Positions 51,246-60,299 of a stretch of 64,000 nt of DNA are shown here, piece after piece. Location: assembly GCA_964612145.1 (NCBI GenBank), contig CAZTBP010000010.1, positions 62,001-126,000 on the forward strand. Reading direction: 5' to 3'. Source of the stretch: JAGNLV01 sp964612145 (GTDB taxonomy: Bacteria; Zixibacteria; MSB-5A5; GN15; FEB-12). The first letter of the stretch is position 1; every line of letters begins with the position of its first letter. Made by a program: the position numbers and the translations under genes. The notes under the pieces were generated by a model. That model made no database searches. It was not told where the DNA came from and saw nothing but the letters and a program-made list of their open reading frames with translations.

Positions 51246-54200
51246 CTATTCCCCCAGTAAATACTCTGACAAGATTACTTCACGTGGCCCGCCAACTTTG
51301 GCAGCCGATTCGGCAAGGTGGCTTTCCAGAAACTCGGACGGGATATTCTTCTGCAGGACGGCCAGCATCTTCAGGGGATTGACTCCCTGCTTGACCACCA
51401 TGTTCATCTCTTTCAGGGTAGTCTTGGCAGTTTGTCTGGGAAGTCCGCCTTCCTGAAGTTGTCTCATGACCTTGCGGAGGTATTCTTCCTGTTCTTCGGT
51501 GAATTGTCGGTAATCCCGAATGGCCCGCAGGATTTTGAGCAGTTGCGTGGCGGTATCCCGGCCGCCTTTCAGCTTAGTCTCGGGGACGTCCTCAGTAGTA
51601 GCATACAGGAAAGCCTCTTTGTTCTTGTCGAGCAACCGGTAGAAATCGGCTCCGAGTTTTTCGCGTTTGGTGTCAGGGACGGTCTCCAACAACGAAGCGG
51701 CGGCGATAAAATCGAGTTCCTCTGCGTCGCCTGCGGCTGCAAGATAGAATTTCTGGAGCTTGCCCTTGCGGAAGTATGTCAATAAGCGGTCACCCTTGGC
51801 GGTTTCTTTACGCGCAGTCCTGGCCTTCTTGGGGAGTCGCTTGATTCGTTCAAACAAGTCAGGGTCATTATCACGAATGTCTCGAATCAACTGAAAGAAT
51901 TTCAGAGCGCTTTCTTCCTCGCCATCCTCGCCCGTGATTGTCTTCTTGGAGATCAATCGGTCGAAGAGCTCGTGATGTTCGACTGCTTCACCTTCTGTCA
52001 GAAGTCGGGCATCGGAACCCAGCAACGTAATGAAAGCGTGTATCTTCGCTTCGGCAGCCTCCTTGAGCTTGATTTGGTCGTTGGACTGCTTGGTCGGGAA
52101 GAAATTGAAGGTATAGATTTTATCAAAGCTGGTATCGACACGATTGATACGGCCAACCCGCTGCATGAGTCTTGTTGGGTTCCAGGGGATATCGTAGTTG
52201 ACTACCACGTTGGCACGGTGCAGGTTGACTCCCTCGGAAAGCACTTCTGTGGCCACAAGCACCCGGTAGTCATCCTTTGGGAAGCGTGCTCTTGCATCGA
52301 AGTTCTCAATTACTTTCTCGCGGACATTCGCGCTTGACGATCCGGTGTAATCAAGGACGGCGTCGCCAAGCGTTTTCTTCAGGTTTGTTGTCAGATAATC
52401 GGCGGTCTCTTTGGACTCGGTAAAGACAATCAGTTTGTTCTCTTTGAGTACCTTCCGGCTCTTGAGCATATCCACGAACTTGAGTAGTTTAGGATCGCGC
52501 GTGATGCCCTGCCACAGTGTGCGAATCTGCTTCAGGAGATTAAGGTCGTGCTCGAGGTCTTGTCGGAAATCCTTGCGGAATCCTTTCGCCTCATACTTTT
52601 CGGCCTTACCCTGTTCAATTAACTCTACCACTCGGTCCTCATCCCCATTTGCCAGTAGCTCGAATATCTTGGCAGAGTATTCCTTGCTGACATAGACCGA
52701 GCCTTTGTCGAATTGCTCAAGAAATAGCTCGTACGAGGCAATGAAGCGATTGATCGTATTCCGAAATGCGAAGAAGCTGCTCTCCAGCCGCTTGACTAAA
52801 AGGATCTTCATGAAGCGACCCATATTCCGTTGGGCAAGCTGCTCGGGTTGTTCCACCTCACCGGTGTAATAGAGTAGCGGCATATACCGGGCATACTTGA
52901 ATTTCTGGGCAATCAGCTTGATGGTCTCATTGAAGACTCTGTCTTCGTCATCGTTCAGTTCGTAGTACGCCGGTTCCGGGTCTATAACTTCCGGGAACTT
53001 GAGTCCCTGTTTCTTCAGGTCATCCGGGAAGTGGTCCTCGATTTCCTTTCGAGTGCGACGAACCATGAGATACTTGAGGACTTTGTCCCGAATCTCTCTT
53101 GCGTTCTCTTTTGTCACCTGAATGAACTTGGTTTGGTCCTTTTGCCTATCAAGGCCTTTGAGCCGATTCTCAAGCTGATTGAAAAACCGCTCAAGGTCAG
53201 GAGTGCCGGGGATCGTGCTCTTCTTCGATTTCTGGAATAGCTTAATCTGGCTAAGGATATCCTTGGGTGAGTTGTTGAAAGGGGTCGCGGTCACAAGCAC
53301 TACCCGTTTACCCCGGCAAACCTGCGCCAGTTTTTCATAAGTGATGTTCGTCTCCGTCCGGAAACGGTGAGCCTCATCAATGATAATGTTCTTGTACTTT
53401 TCGGTACCTCGCTTAATCAACGTATCGAGCTTGCCAAGAGACTCAAAGTCGGCGCTAACACGGAAATCTGAAAAGACATTCGGCCAGGAGCCGGGGTTAT
53501 CCCTCTCAAGAAGCACTGGCGGGGCAAGGACCAGATTCCGCCCTTCCAGCTGGCTGGCGAGCATGGCGGCCATATAAGTCTTGCCCAAACCAACTACATC
53601 AGAAATGAACGCGCCGCCGTATTCGTCGAGAATCTTCTTGGCATTGAGGACAGCCTGTTCTTGGTATTCGAGCCTCTTGAACTCCGTGGGGACATACTTG
53701 AAAAACACATCTTCCTGAATGCTGATGTCATCCTTGAAATACTCATACAGGAACTTGAGATACAGCTGATGTGGGGTAATCGTATCATTGAGCCAGGTTC
53801 GGTCCTGAATGGTGCTGATATACTTGTCTTTGACTTCGACTGAATCAGCCCAGAGTCTCTCGAACTGCTCCTTGGCGTAATCATAATCGTTCCGGTCTTT
53901 GAGCTCGACGTTGAATTCCAGATTATCGACAAGGCCCGATTGGGTGAAGTTACTTGAACCGGTGATGACTCGACCGATATCACGGTCACCTTCGACGAAC
54001 GTCATCAGATAGACCTTGGCATGGATATTCTCCGTCGGGTATGCCCGGATTTCGAGTTTACCAGACCGAAGCCATTCCAGGAATTTGTGCACGCCCTCTT
54101 CGATCTCTCGCTTGTCGTCAGAATTCGCAAGCTCGGTTGCGACTGCCTCTCCGAAGTGCTCTTTCGCCTCGGCATGAGAAAATGGTAGAGATTCCTGCTT

Positions 54201-54422
54201 AGCGTCATTGATAAGGTCGACGGTCGATTTGCCTGTGCCAATTCCGATCAGAATGCGAATCTTTTCAGTCTTTTCGAGCGACTTGTAGAGAGAGTGAAAA
54301 CCGCTTGTGAAAAAGTAACCCACCAGGACGTCAAAGTACCGCGTGTCTTTAATCAGCGTCTGAAAGCGATTAAGCAGCTTTCGGTTTTCTTCATTCGTAA
54401 TGAATGTCAGGTCATTGGTCAT
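51246..54422 (-). CDS. PLD-nuclease/SNF2-helicase fusion
   Basis: 1058 residues. Residues about 25-190 form a phospholipase-D-like nuclease ('IRAYPTENIHAKVYLM' with HxK at 134-136, and 'GSSNFTQSG'). A SNF2/helicase core follows: Walker A 'FISDVVGLGKTYMAAML', DEAH in 'KNIIIDEAHRFRTETN', 'VLVTATPFNNSP', and helicase C with 'RLMQRVGRINRVD'. The PLD part is probably the DNA-cutting component of the methylase-partnered system. It lies between AbiEii and the methyltransferase with gaps of 4 and 1 bp. Confidence 0.87.
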   Translation of the reverse strand: MTNDLTFITNEENRKLLNRFQTLIKDTRYFDVLVGYFFTSGFHSLYKSLEKTEKIRILIGIGTGKSTVDLINDAKQESLPFSHAEAKEHFGEAVATELANSDDKREIEEGVHKFLEWLRSGKLEIRAYPTENIHAKVYLMTFVEGDRDIGRVITGSSNFTQSGLVDNLEFNVELKDRNDYDYAKEQFERLWADSVEVKDKYISTIQDRTWLNDTITPHQLYLKFLYEYFKDDISIQEDVFFKYVPTEFKRLEYQEQAVLNAKKILDEYGGAFISDVVGLGKTYMAAMLASQLEGRNLVLAPPVLLERDNPGSWPNVFSDFRVSADFESLGKLDTLIKRGTEKYKNIIIDEAHRFRTETNITYEKLAQVCRGKRVVLVTATPFNNSPKDILSQIKLFQKSKKSTIPGTPDLERFFNQLENRLKGLDRQKDQTKFIQVTKENAREIRDKVLKYLMVRRTRKEIEDHFPDDLKKQGLKFPEVIDPEPAYYELNDDEDRVFNETIKLIAQKFKYARYMPLLYYTGEVEQPEQLAQRNMGRFMKILLVKRLESSFFAFRNTINRFIASYELFLEQFDKGSVYVSKEYSAKIFELLANGDEDRVVELIEQGKAEKYEAKGFRKDFRQDLEHDLNLLKQIRTLWQGITRDPKLLKFVDMLKSRKVLKENKLIVFTESKETADYLTTNLKKTLGDAVLDYTGSSSANVREKVIENFDARARFPKDDYRVLVATEVLSEGVNLHRANVVVNYDIPWNPTRLMQRVGRINRVDTSFDKIYTFNFFPTKQSNDQIKLKEAAEAKIHAFITLLGSDARLLTEGEAVEHHELFDRLISKKTITGEDGEEESALKFFQLIRDIRDNDPDLFERIKRLPKKARTARKETAKGDRLLTYFRKGKLQKFYLAAAGDAEELDFIAAASLLETVPDTKREKLGADFYRLLDKNKEAFLYATTEDVPETKLKGGRDTATQLLKILRAIRDYRQFTEEQEEYLRKVMRQLQEGGLPRQTAKTTLKEMNMVVKQGVNPLKMLAVLQKNIPSEFLESHLAESAAKVGGPREVILSEYLLGE

Positions 54423-54426
54423 AGTC

Positions 54427-55263
54427 TTAATTGTTCCCCCGTAAAATATGGCTCACACCGCTCCGGAGAGATTCAACTACCTGCTCGAATGCCGGCAGAC
54501 TCTCCACCTGATGTGCCAGGCCCCGCTCCCAGAATCTCTCCGCTTCAGTGAGCTGGTTCGGGACAAAAAAATCTTTGATCTGAGGTGCCGGAATCTGCTT
54601 GGCTTCACACTTCTTATTCAGGATATCACGGGTGAGTTCGAAATCGAAATCCCCTGCATGGTCATTGAGGAGGAGGCAAACGTCGTAATAATCTCGGCTC
54701 TTGCCACGCTGGAGGATGCTCCTGAGCTTCTCCGCAACGATTTCCTCAAGTGCATATGCAGGCAGAGACGCGGGGATATCGTCCGCGTATTCTTGAACAA
54801 CGTTCGACTCCGGTGTTGGAAGCACTATCTCCTCGTTGAACGCTATATCGACTCGAATATTGTTCTTCTGTCCGCTGGTCTGTCGTAGGGGTCCGTCGTA
54901 GGCCAACTTCAATTGAGCGGAAACGATATCATCAGAGGATTTCGGATATTGTGAAAACTCGCTTACGCGCAGTGTTAAGCCAAACATATCACCAACACTT
55001 TCAACCGCTTGCTGGAATAGGCTTTGAATCTGATCGGGAGTAAGCTGGCTTCGTGATGTGAAGTCGAGGTCTTCCGAGTATCGCCAATCGGGATAGTAGC
55101 ATTTCTTGAGGGCGGTGCCACCCTTGAAGACGAGTGCCTCCCTGAATTCAGGATTGGTAGCAAGCGTTATGAGCGTTTTCGAGAGAACATAGTCCTTTTC
55201 AATCACGCCGGGATGTATTGACTTCCTGCCGGCTATGGCACGTATGGCGTCGGCGTTAATCAT
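54427..55263 (-). CDS. AbiEii-family nucleotidyltransferase (toxin type)
   Basis: 278 residues with the NTase signature 'VFKGGTALKKCYYPDWRYSE' then 'DLDFTSR', where GG-T/S and the D-x-D supply the active site, and 'YALEEIVAEKLRSILQRGKS'. AbiEii proteins are GTP-dependent nucleotidyltransferases that halt growth unless checked by AbiEi. Here it is sandwiched within a restriction operon: 3 bp after AbiEi and 4 bp before the PLD-helicase. Confidence 0.88.
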   Translation of the reverse strand: MINADAIRAIAGRKSIHPGVIEKDYVLSKTLITLATNPEFREALVFKGGTALKKCYYPDWRYSEDLDFTSRSQLTPDQIQSLFQQAVESVGDMFGLTLRVSEFSQYPKSSDDIVSAQLKLAYDGPLRQTSGQKNNIRVDIAFNEEIVLPTPESNVVQEYADDIPASLPAYALEEIVAEKLRSILQRGKSRDYYDVCLLLNDHAGDFDFELTRDILNKKCEAKQIPAPQIKDFFVPNQLTEAERFWERGLAHQVESLPAFEQVVESLRSGVSHILRGNN

Positions 55264-55266
55264 AGT

Positions 55267-56073
55267 CTAATGCTCAATCCACTCGGTCAGATTTGACGGT
55301 TTCACGTTCACGCGGACCCGCCACTCTGCACTCTGGGCGTGATCTGTAGATGCTCCATGCGGATCCAAATCAACATAGCCATAGGTCAGGCGGTCCTGCA
55401 GTTTCGAGCGGATACCTGAATCAAGAATGTTCAGAGTCTCCAGCAGATAACCAAGTCTTTTGACGATGGCGCTATTGCCCATGCGATCAGCGTACTCAAG
55501 CATGAGCTCAAAGTTGAATTCATCCCGCCCGTTCCACAGCCCCTTGGCGACCTCGACTATTTCTCCGGAATAGCGCGGCTGATCCAGACAGTCGATGATG
55601 GTTTTCTCCTTACTTGCGATTGATACCTTCTGGTCGCCGATCCACTGCTCCTTGAAGCCAAAAAATCGTTCGGGGCGCAACTTGACGAACTTGAACTGCG
55701 TTCCAGCCAGTTTCACGGGGCGCTTGAGTTTCGTCGTGGCAATAAAGACTGTTCGAGAAGGCTGTTCGGTCCAACCGTAGAAGTGAAGGGCCGTCCAGTA
55801 GCTGACGTAGTAGGGATCGATCAACTGGGCGGCGATAATCATGCTTTCTTCGGTGAATTTCCCAGTCTTCCAGGCTACAGGCGGAATGACCAGATACTTG
55901 CCTTTTTCGATCCGCTGGAGCTTGTTCTTCTTGGTCAGAGAATGAATGATCTTGGAGGTGAACGGCTTACTGAGCTCCAGAATCTTTGAAGCTTCGTCAA
56001 CCGTAAAAATCCTCTGGGATCGTTCTCCCAGGGAGGCTAAGAGATTTTCTTCTTTTGAGCTTATTCCCGGCAT
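55267..56073 (-). CDS. AbiEi-family antitoxin/regulator
   Basis: 268 residues. An N-terminal winged helix ('FTVDEASKILELSKPFTSKI', 'IHSLTKKNKLQRIEKGKYLV') and a C-terminal AbiEi domain ('YVSYWTALHFYGWTEQPSRT', 'VSIASKEKTIIDCLDQPRYS'). AbiEi proteins repress their own promoter and neutralise AbiEii. It is the first gene of the operon, downstream of a strong promoter with a palindrome. Confidence 0.88.
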   Translation of the reverse strand: MPGISSKEENLLASLGERSQRIFTVDEASKILELSKPFTSKIIHSLTKKNKLQRIEKGKYLVIPPVAWKTGKFTEESMIIAAQLIDPYYVSYWTALHFYGWTEQPSRTVFIATTKLKRPVKLAGTQFKFVKLRPERFFGFKEQWIGDQKVSIASKEKTIIDCLDQPRYSGEIVEVAKGLWNGRDEFNFELMLEYADRMGNSAIVKRLGYLLETLNILDSGIRSKLQDRLTYGYVDLDPHGASTDHAQSAEWRVRVNVKPSNLTEWIEH

Positions 56074-56113
56074 CTATTCTTTCGATTAGCGATTATTACT
56101 ATTTACGGTAAGA

Positions 56114-56142
56114 ATGGTATTACAAAACAACAATGTTGTCAA
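56114..56142 (-). promoter_or_regulatory. Promoter and operator of the AbiEi-AbiEii-helicase-methylase operon
   Basis: Minus strand: TTGACA (56137-56142), 17-nt spacer, TACCAT (56114-56119). A 13-bp palindrome ACAACA-A-TGTTGT (56127-56139) overlaps the -35 and spacer, so a bound AbiEi would exclude polymerase. No other good promoter lies between the four genes. Confidence 0.65.
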
Positions 56143-56269
56143 GCGGAAAGACGAATCGGACCCTATAGGCATGGGCATTACGATAACATGACAATTCGCG
56201 CGATCCGGGCCAATTTAGTCGGGCCTACAAATGAACAAAGATAGATACGAAAACCTGGCCAACTTAGAA

Positions 56270-56938
56270 TCAGTCGCCACTCAAGATAGTATTGGAACTT
56301 GTCGGGTATGGCTGCGGCACCGTGCTCACACTTGTCGCGATTAAAGTTGACAGCGTAATTGCGAGAATCAGGATAACCATCGAGAATAGACCATTTCGAA
56401 CGGACTTATGGCTAGCATGGACCAAATTGGCCACACGCAAATTTGCCAATCTATTCAGGTCCAGGCATTGCAGTTGCTTGGCTACAAGCAGCTTGGGGTT
56501 TTCAATACTAACTTCATCCTCGATGTCGAGATCAAAAGTCTTCTGAATGCCGAGTGCTAGTAGCGCAAGGAATCCAGCTAAAAGAAGAAAGACGCTCGTG
56601 GCTGCGAGGGCGAACGCCAAAACGTAATTGAGCCAGGAACCTGCCAACAATTGGCTGTCATGCAACGTGATGATCTGCCCGGCACCGGCGAAAAAGATTG
56701 ACGCGGCAAGAGTTGATGAGGCGACGATGATTTTTGCTTTGTCGAGGAGGGACTTAAGACGCTCTGCGTCCTTTGCCCGATGCCCGGTAACGAGTTCAAT
56801 TGAGGCGTTAATCCTCGGCTCCTCCAGCTTCGTGTCCGAAGAACTCCGTTCTTTAATCTTGCAGGACAAACGGCAATGAGCGCTGATCAGAGAGGGAAGA
56901 TCGCAAAGCAGCTCTTGGACTATTCGATCAATTAACAC
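56270..56938 (-). CDS. Three-helix membrane protein of the graspetide cassette
   Basis: 222 residues from a GTG overlapping the ATP-grasp stop by 7 bp. Three hydrophobic segments: 'IIVASSTLAASIFFAGAG', 'YVLAFALAATSVFLLLAGFL' and 'FSMVILILAITLSTLIATSV'. The cytoplasmic N-terminal part is soluble. It has no transporter motif; it may be a membrane effector or immunity/export partner of the modified peptide. Family not recognised. Confidence 0.65.
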   Translation of the reverse strand: MLIDRIVQELLCDLPSLISAHCRLSCKIKERSSSDTKLEEPRINASIELVTGHRAKDAERLKSLLDKAKIIVASSTLAASIFFAGAGQIITLHDSQLLAGSWLNYVLAFALAATSVFLLLAGFLALLALGIQKTFDLDIEDEVSIENPKLLVAKQLQCLDLNRLANLRVANLVHASHKSVRNGLFSMVILILAITLSTLIATSVSTVPQPYPTSSNTILSGD

Positions 56939-57954
56939 TGCTCGACAACCCCCCTTGCAAGGATTCTTGCCAGAGACATATCTATGGGGAGGCCAGCGCG
57001 ATCAACAAGCCAAGCCCATTCGCCGGTCGGATTCACTTCGAGGAAGTAATACTTGTTTTCGTGAAGTGCTAGATCGATAGCGCCAAAAGTGAGTCCCAAC
57101 TTCTTCGTTAGGTGTCGGCACTTCCTTTGAATGCCGTCGGGCAGAGTAATTGGGTGATAACTGAGGTTCATCTTGGCTTTTCTCCAATCGCCCATTACGG
57201 GCCTGTTGTCGCCTAAGATGGAGACAGCAAAGAGGTCTGTATCTACGATCGTGACCCGGATGTCAGTCTTTGAGCATAATGCCTGCTGAAGTATGAACGG
57301 AGCTTGTTTTAACGATTCGCTTCTCAATTCAGACATTCGCATAATATTGGTATAGCCGAATAGTTCTTCGGAGCCGGAACGAACCAAGACGGTGTCTAGA
57401 CCCTTGACGGCGACAAGATCTTCGTTATTGAAGTGCAATACTCCTTCACAGAGACAATTCACGATCAGTGTAGACGGAACATCAAGACCTGTTTGTCGCG
57501 CCGCCTTAAGCTGAATTGCTTTGTGTTCGGCAAGGTATGTTGCGGCGGGATTATTGACCCATTGGCATTGGTCAAACACCATCAAACTGCGATAGAATGA
57601 GGACCACTGAATCCGCTGATGCTGTTCATCAATTGTAAAGGGAACACCATATTCTCGCAGAAACACTGGTCTTCTGAAGTAGATGGAACGGAGTTTTTCA
57701 CGTGCAATAGTGAATTTAATCTTGGCATTTCGCCCATGTAGAGTCATGCCAAGAGGGTCAAACTCGAGTTCCCAACTTGGCAGGTCTTCGGAATTCAGCC
57801 GAAAATACGGAGTGCCCAACTCCTGCAGTCTGGCGACAACATAGTCAACGGACAGGTCAAACTTACTAGATAATACAAAAACCTCGGGGTACAGACAGCC
57901 ACTAGAACTTGGTGCTGGTCTATTCGCCTTTTTGGTCCTCACCAGTTTCGACAT
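56932..57954 (-). CDS. MvdD/TgmB-like ATP-grasp peptide ligase
   Basis: 340 residues. An N-terminal pre-ATP-grasp domain ('YVVARLQELGTPYFRLNSED', 'SIYFRRPVFLREYGVP') and an ATP-grasp core ('NNPAATYLAEHKAIQLKAAR', 'ALCSKTDIRVTIVDTDLFAV', 'YYFLEVNPTGEWAWLVDRAG') characteristic of graspetide maturases, which form ester or amide cross-links in a precursor peptide. The metal-binding 'LEVNPTGEW' motif is intact. It overlaps the small precursor-like gene by 35 bp. Confidence 0.8.
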   Translation of the reverse strand: MSKLVRTKKANRPAPSSSGCLYPEVFVLSSKFDLSVDYVVARLQELGTPYFRLNSEDLPSWELEFDPLGMTLHGRNAKIKFTIAREKLRSIYFRRPVFLREYGVPFTIDEQHQRIQWSSFYRSLMVFDQCQWVNNPAATYLAEHKAIQLKAARQTGLDVPSTLIVNCLCEGVLHFNNEDLVAVKGLDTVLVRSGSEELFGYTNIMRMSELRSESLKQAPFILQQALCSKTDIRVTIVDTDLFAVSILGDNRPVMGDWRKAKMNLSYHPITLPDGIQRKCRHLTKKLGLTFGAIDLALHENKYYFLEVNPTGEWAWLVDRAGLPIDMSLARILARGVVEQC

Positions 57955-58135
57955 CCTGTTTCTTCGTCATCGGTGGTTTCTTGTTGTCCGAGCGCACATA
58001 AAGTTCTCCTGATGAAGAAATTCGCCAAGCTCCAATGCGGTCATCGTATACACAACCTACAGGCGATAAGTCGACCGATCGAGTGTCGCAGGTCATCGCC
58101 TTCCTCAGAAGAACATGTCTAATTGTAGTAGACAT
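57920..58135 (-). CDS. Putative graspetide precursor peptide
   Basis: 71 residues, immediately before the ATP-grasp gene, with a strong ribosome site (GAGGTGAG) and its own promoter. A leader region (about 1-50) contains 'LSPVGCVYDDRIGAW' and 'SSGELYVR', resembling leaders of TgmA-type precursors. The C-terminal 17 residues, MTKKQDVETGEDQKGE-like, alternate Lys/Thr with Asp/Glu, the residues cross-linked by this enzyme class. No export signal. Confidence 0.65.
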   Translation of the reverse strand: MSTTIRHVLLRKAMTCDTRSVDLSPVGCVYDDRIGAWRISSSGELYVRSDNKKPPMTKKQDVETGEDQKGE

Positions 58136-58169
58136 TACTCACCTCTTCTTTTCTTGAAAGGTAAATCGC

Positions 58170-58198
58170 AAAATAGAAAAATTTAACAGTTATGTCAA
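58170..58198 (-). promoter_or_regulatory. Promoter of the graspetide cassette
   Basis: Minus strand: perfect TTGACA (58193-58198), 17-nt spacer, TATTTT (58170-58175). Placed 35 bp from the precursor start codon. Confidence 0.75.
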
Positions 58199-58213
58199 CG
58201 TATTTCGTGAGTG

Positions 58214-58245
58214 AAAAAAGGACCTGAAACTTGCGTCTCAGGCCC
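58214..58245 (-). terminator. Terminator of the DUF932 operon
   Basis: Minus strand: an 8-pair stem with one G-T (58238-58245 with 58220-58227) followed by TTTTTT (58219-58214). It insulates the graspetide promoter, which lies right after it. Confidence 0.8.
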
Positions 58246-58270
58246 TCATGATGAAAGAGCAAATCGCAAT

Positions 58271-59341
58271 TCAAGCGGCTTGTCTGAGCAAGAATCCCGC
58301 CCGCCGTTCAAGGTCAACACGCGCGTCGATGTGCGAGTAGGTTCTCGCCCGGGCAGTCAGGCCTTGGACCAAACCCCAGACTGTGGTCGGGTCTTCGCCC
58401 TCGGCGAGTCCCTGGTTCCAGGCGTCCGTGATTTCTTTCTTGGAAAACGGCTTCGATGAAAGGGAAACCAAAGTGTCATCCAGACTATCACCGACTTTAT
58501 GTCGCATGGCGTTCTCGACCACCTCTCTGATCGTATTGCCGACCGTCCTGCTTTCGACAAAACGGTTGAGAGCCGGTATCGCGTCCGCATAGAAACGGTC
58601 GATGGCTTTGGCGCGGTGGACGATTTTGAGTTCATAGACGTCCTCGGCGCCCCAAACCACTCCATTGCCACAAATGTGATTGTAGAGGAATGTCGTAAGA
58701 CCGAATGTCGATGCCCCGGTCTCGGAATTCCAGATGAAGAATCCTCTGCTGAGCTTGGCGTTGCCGACCTCGACCGGTGTCTCGTCGGTCACGAGAAAAA
58801 CGAACATGTCGCGGTCAGAGGCATACAGGCCGGTCGGTTCGTTGCCGTGCCCGGGCGGCATATGCCAGCCGGTTCCACTGACCGCCTCTTTGAGAGGGGC
58901 GATAACGTCGTCGTCCCAGATTCTGCCGTAGGCGGGGCCGGTAAGCGCGGCGGTCATTGGACGGCGATCGTTGGTCTCGTGTCCATTGACGTTTCTCAAC
59001 AGCAGCTTACACTTCTCGTCCGATTTTGAGAGTGTTTCCCGCAGGCAGTCAGCGGCGAGCGAAGCGGACAGCGTGCGAAGATACCGAGCCGGAGCGCATG
59101 CGTTTGAGCAAAGCTGGCCAAACGCCCAGTTGGTGAACAAGGCAGTGGATGAATGTCCGTTCAGTCCAAGCCCGTTTCGCTCGGTCACGGACAAATGGAG
59201 TTCGCGGAGATTCCGGGTCTCCTGGTGAGAAGAATGCCTGCGATTGCAGACATACTCGTGCAGGTCGTCGAGGGTTCTGAACCGCTCGTCCGGGGGACGC
59301 ATTGCCCACTGCCGGTGTGCGTCGTACAGATTGTGCGTCAC
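58271..59341 (-). CDS. DUF932 / phage-plasmid-type protein
   Basis: 356 residues from a GTG at 59341 with AAGGAGG 9 nt upstream. 'GNGVVWGAEDVYELKIVHRA' and 'TTVWGLVQGLTARARTYSH' are typical of the DUF932 family carried by phages and conjugative plasmids, of unknown role. It follows the Rad52-like gene by 16 bp and is probably part of the element's DNA-maintenance operon. Confidence 0.75.
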   Translation of the reverse strand: MTHNLYDAHRQWAMRPPDERFRTLDDLHEYVCNRRHSSHQETRNLRELHLSVTERNGLGLNGHSSTALFTNWAFGQLCSNACAPARYLRTLSASLAADCLRETLSKSDEKCKLLLRNVNGHETNDRRPMTAALTGPAYGRIWDDDVIAPLKEAVSGTGWHMPPGHGNEPTGLYASDRDMFVFLVTDETPVEVGNAKLSRGFFIWNSETGASTFGLTTFLYNHICGNGVVWGAEDVYELKIVHRAKAIDRFYADAIPALNRFVESRTVGNTIREVVENAMRHKVGDSLDDTLVSLSSKPFSKKEITDAWNQGLAEGEDPTTVWGLVQGLTARARTYSHIDARVDLERRAGFLLRQAA

Positions 59342-59357
59342 GTGACATCACCTCCTT

Positions 59358-59996
59358 CTAATTGACCAGTTCTTTGGTCGTGGTTGAGGTTTCGCGGGTA
59401 AGCCGCTGGATCAGGGCGCTTGCGCCCGAAACCGTGGCGTTATCCAGTCGCCTGACGCCGAGTTGCTCGCAGAGGTAGCGCTCGGCTTCGTCAACGCTCT
59501 TGTCCTGCTTTTCGGCCAGAGCAAACAAGCGTTTTTTCTGGGCCTCGGTGGCCGGTTTCGGATTCTTCGTGGGATTCGATCGGTTTGTCTCTGCCATCCC
59601 CGGGCGGTCATCCTGAGGCTTCGCCGACTGCGGCGGGTAGTCTCCGAACTCCTCCAGCGGAATGGCCCCGATGTTGACCGCGTCGCGGAGAGCCCTTGCT
59701 TTGGCTCTCGTGAGCGCTACGCGGATGATGTGCGGGACGGATCCGGCGCGGACATTCTCGGGATTGGCATCGCCGCAATCCATGAACACGCCCCGCCCGG
59801 TGGTGACAGTGGCGGTGCAGATTGCGGTCATTCCGTTGTCCTTGCTGGGCATTTGGTCGATGCGGGTCTCGATGCGTTGAAGACCCTGTTCGTGGGCTTT
59901 GGAGAGAAGCCCGGCGTAGGTCACGATGTCTCGCGTGGACACGTTCCCGTCTTCGTCGGTCACCTCGATGGTGGTGACCAGATTCTCAGTTGGCAT
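59358..59996 (-). CDS. Rad52/DdrA-like annealing protein
   Basis: 212 residues. The core 'TATVTTGRGVFMDCGDANPE' and 'HIIRVALTRAKARALRDAVN', then 'IGAIPLEEFGD', match Rad52-like single-strand-annealing proteins found on mobile elements. The C-terminal half ('ATEAQKKRLFALAEKQDKSV') is a linker plus a helical domain. It probably pairs with the SSB and RuvC-like proteins in element recombination. A strong ribosome site (AAGGAGG) precedes the start. Confidence 0.65.
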   Translation of the reverse strand: MPTENLVTTIEVTDEDGNVSTRDIVTYAGLLSKAHEQGLQRIETRIDQMPSKDNGMTAICTATVTTGRGVFMDCGDANPENVRAGSVPHIIRVALTRAKARALRDAVNIGAIPLEEFGDYPPQSAKPQDDRPGMAETNRSNPTKNPKPATEAQKKRLFALAEKQDKSVDEAERYLCEQLGVRRLDNATVSGASALIQRLTRETSTTTKELVN

Positions 59997-60299
59997 GTCT
60001 GCCTCCTTGGATTGGATTGTGAAAGAACGATGGTTGACTACACCGTTCAGTCTATCCGACCGTCAGGAGACGACTAGTACCGTAGGCGGGCAAGCGTTGG
60101 GGACAAGTTTAGTGCAAGAATAGAGAGAGAGTTGCGTGCCAGGATATAGCACCCGTAGCAGTAAGGAGAAACATCGTATAACGGAAACGAAGGCACATGA
60201 ATGCAGTGCCATAGCGTTAGTACAAGAAAGACGGAAAGGGCAAGATGGCCTCGTTTCTGTTATCGGCGCCTAATGACAAATATCAGATTGTTGTCTTGC
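59997..60299. other. Intergenic region without gene
   Basis: 300 bp. I see no gene, repeat or terminator of quality; it separates the SSB gene from the Rad52-like gene. Confidence 0.5.

Noticed and set aside
47795..54422. DISARM or BREX system
   Set aside because: The characteristic drmA/drmB or pglZ/brxC genes are absent; only the helicase, PLD and methylase functions overlap with those systems.
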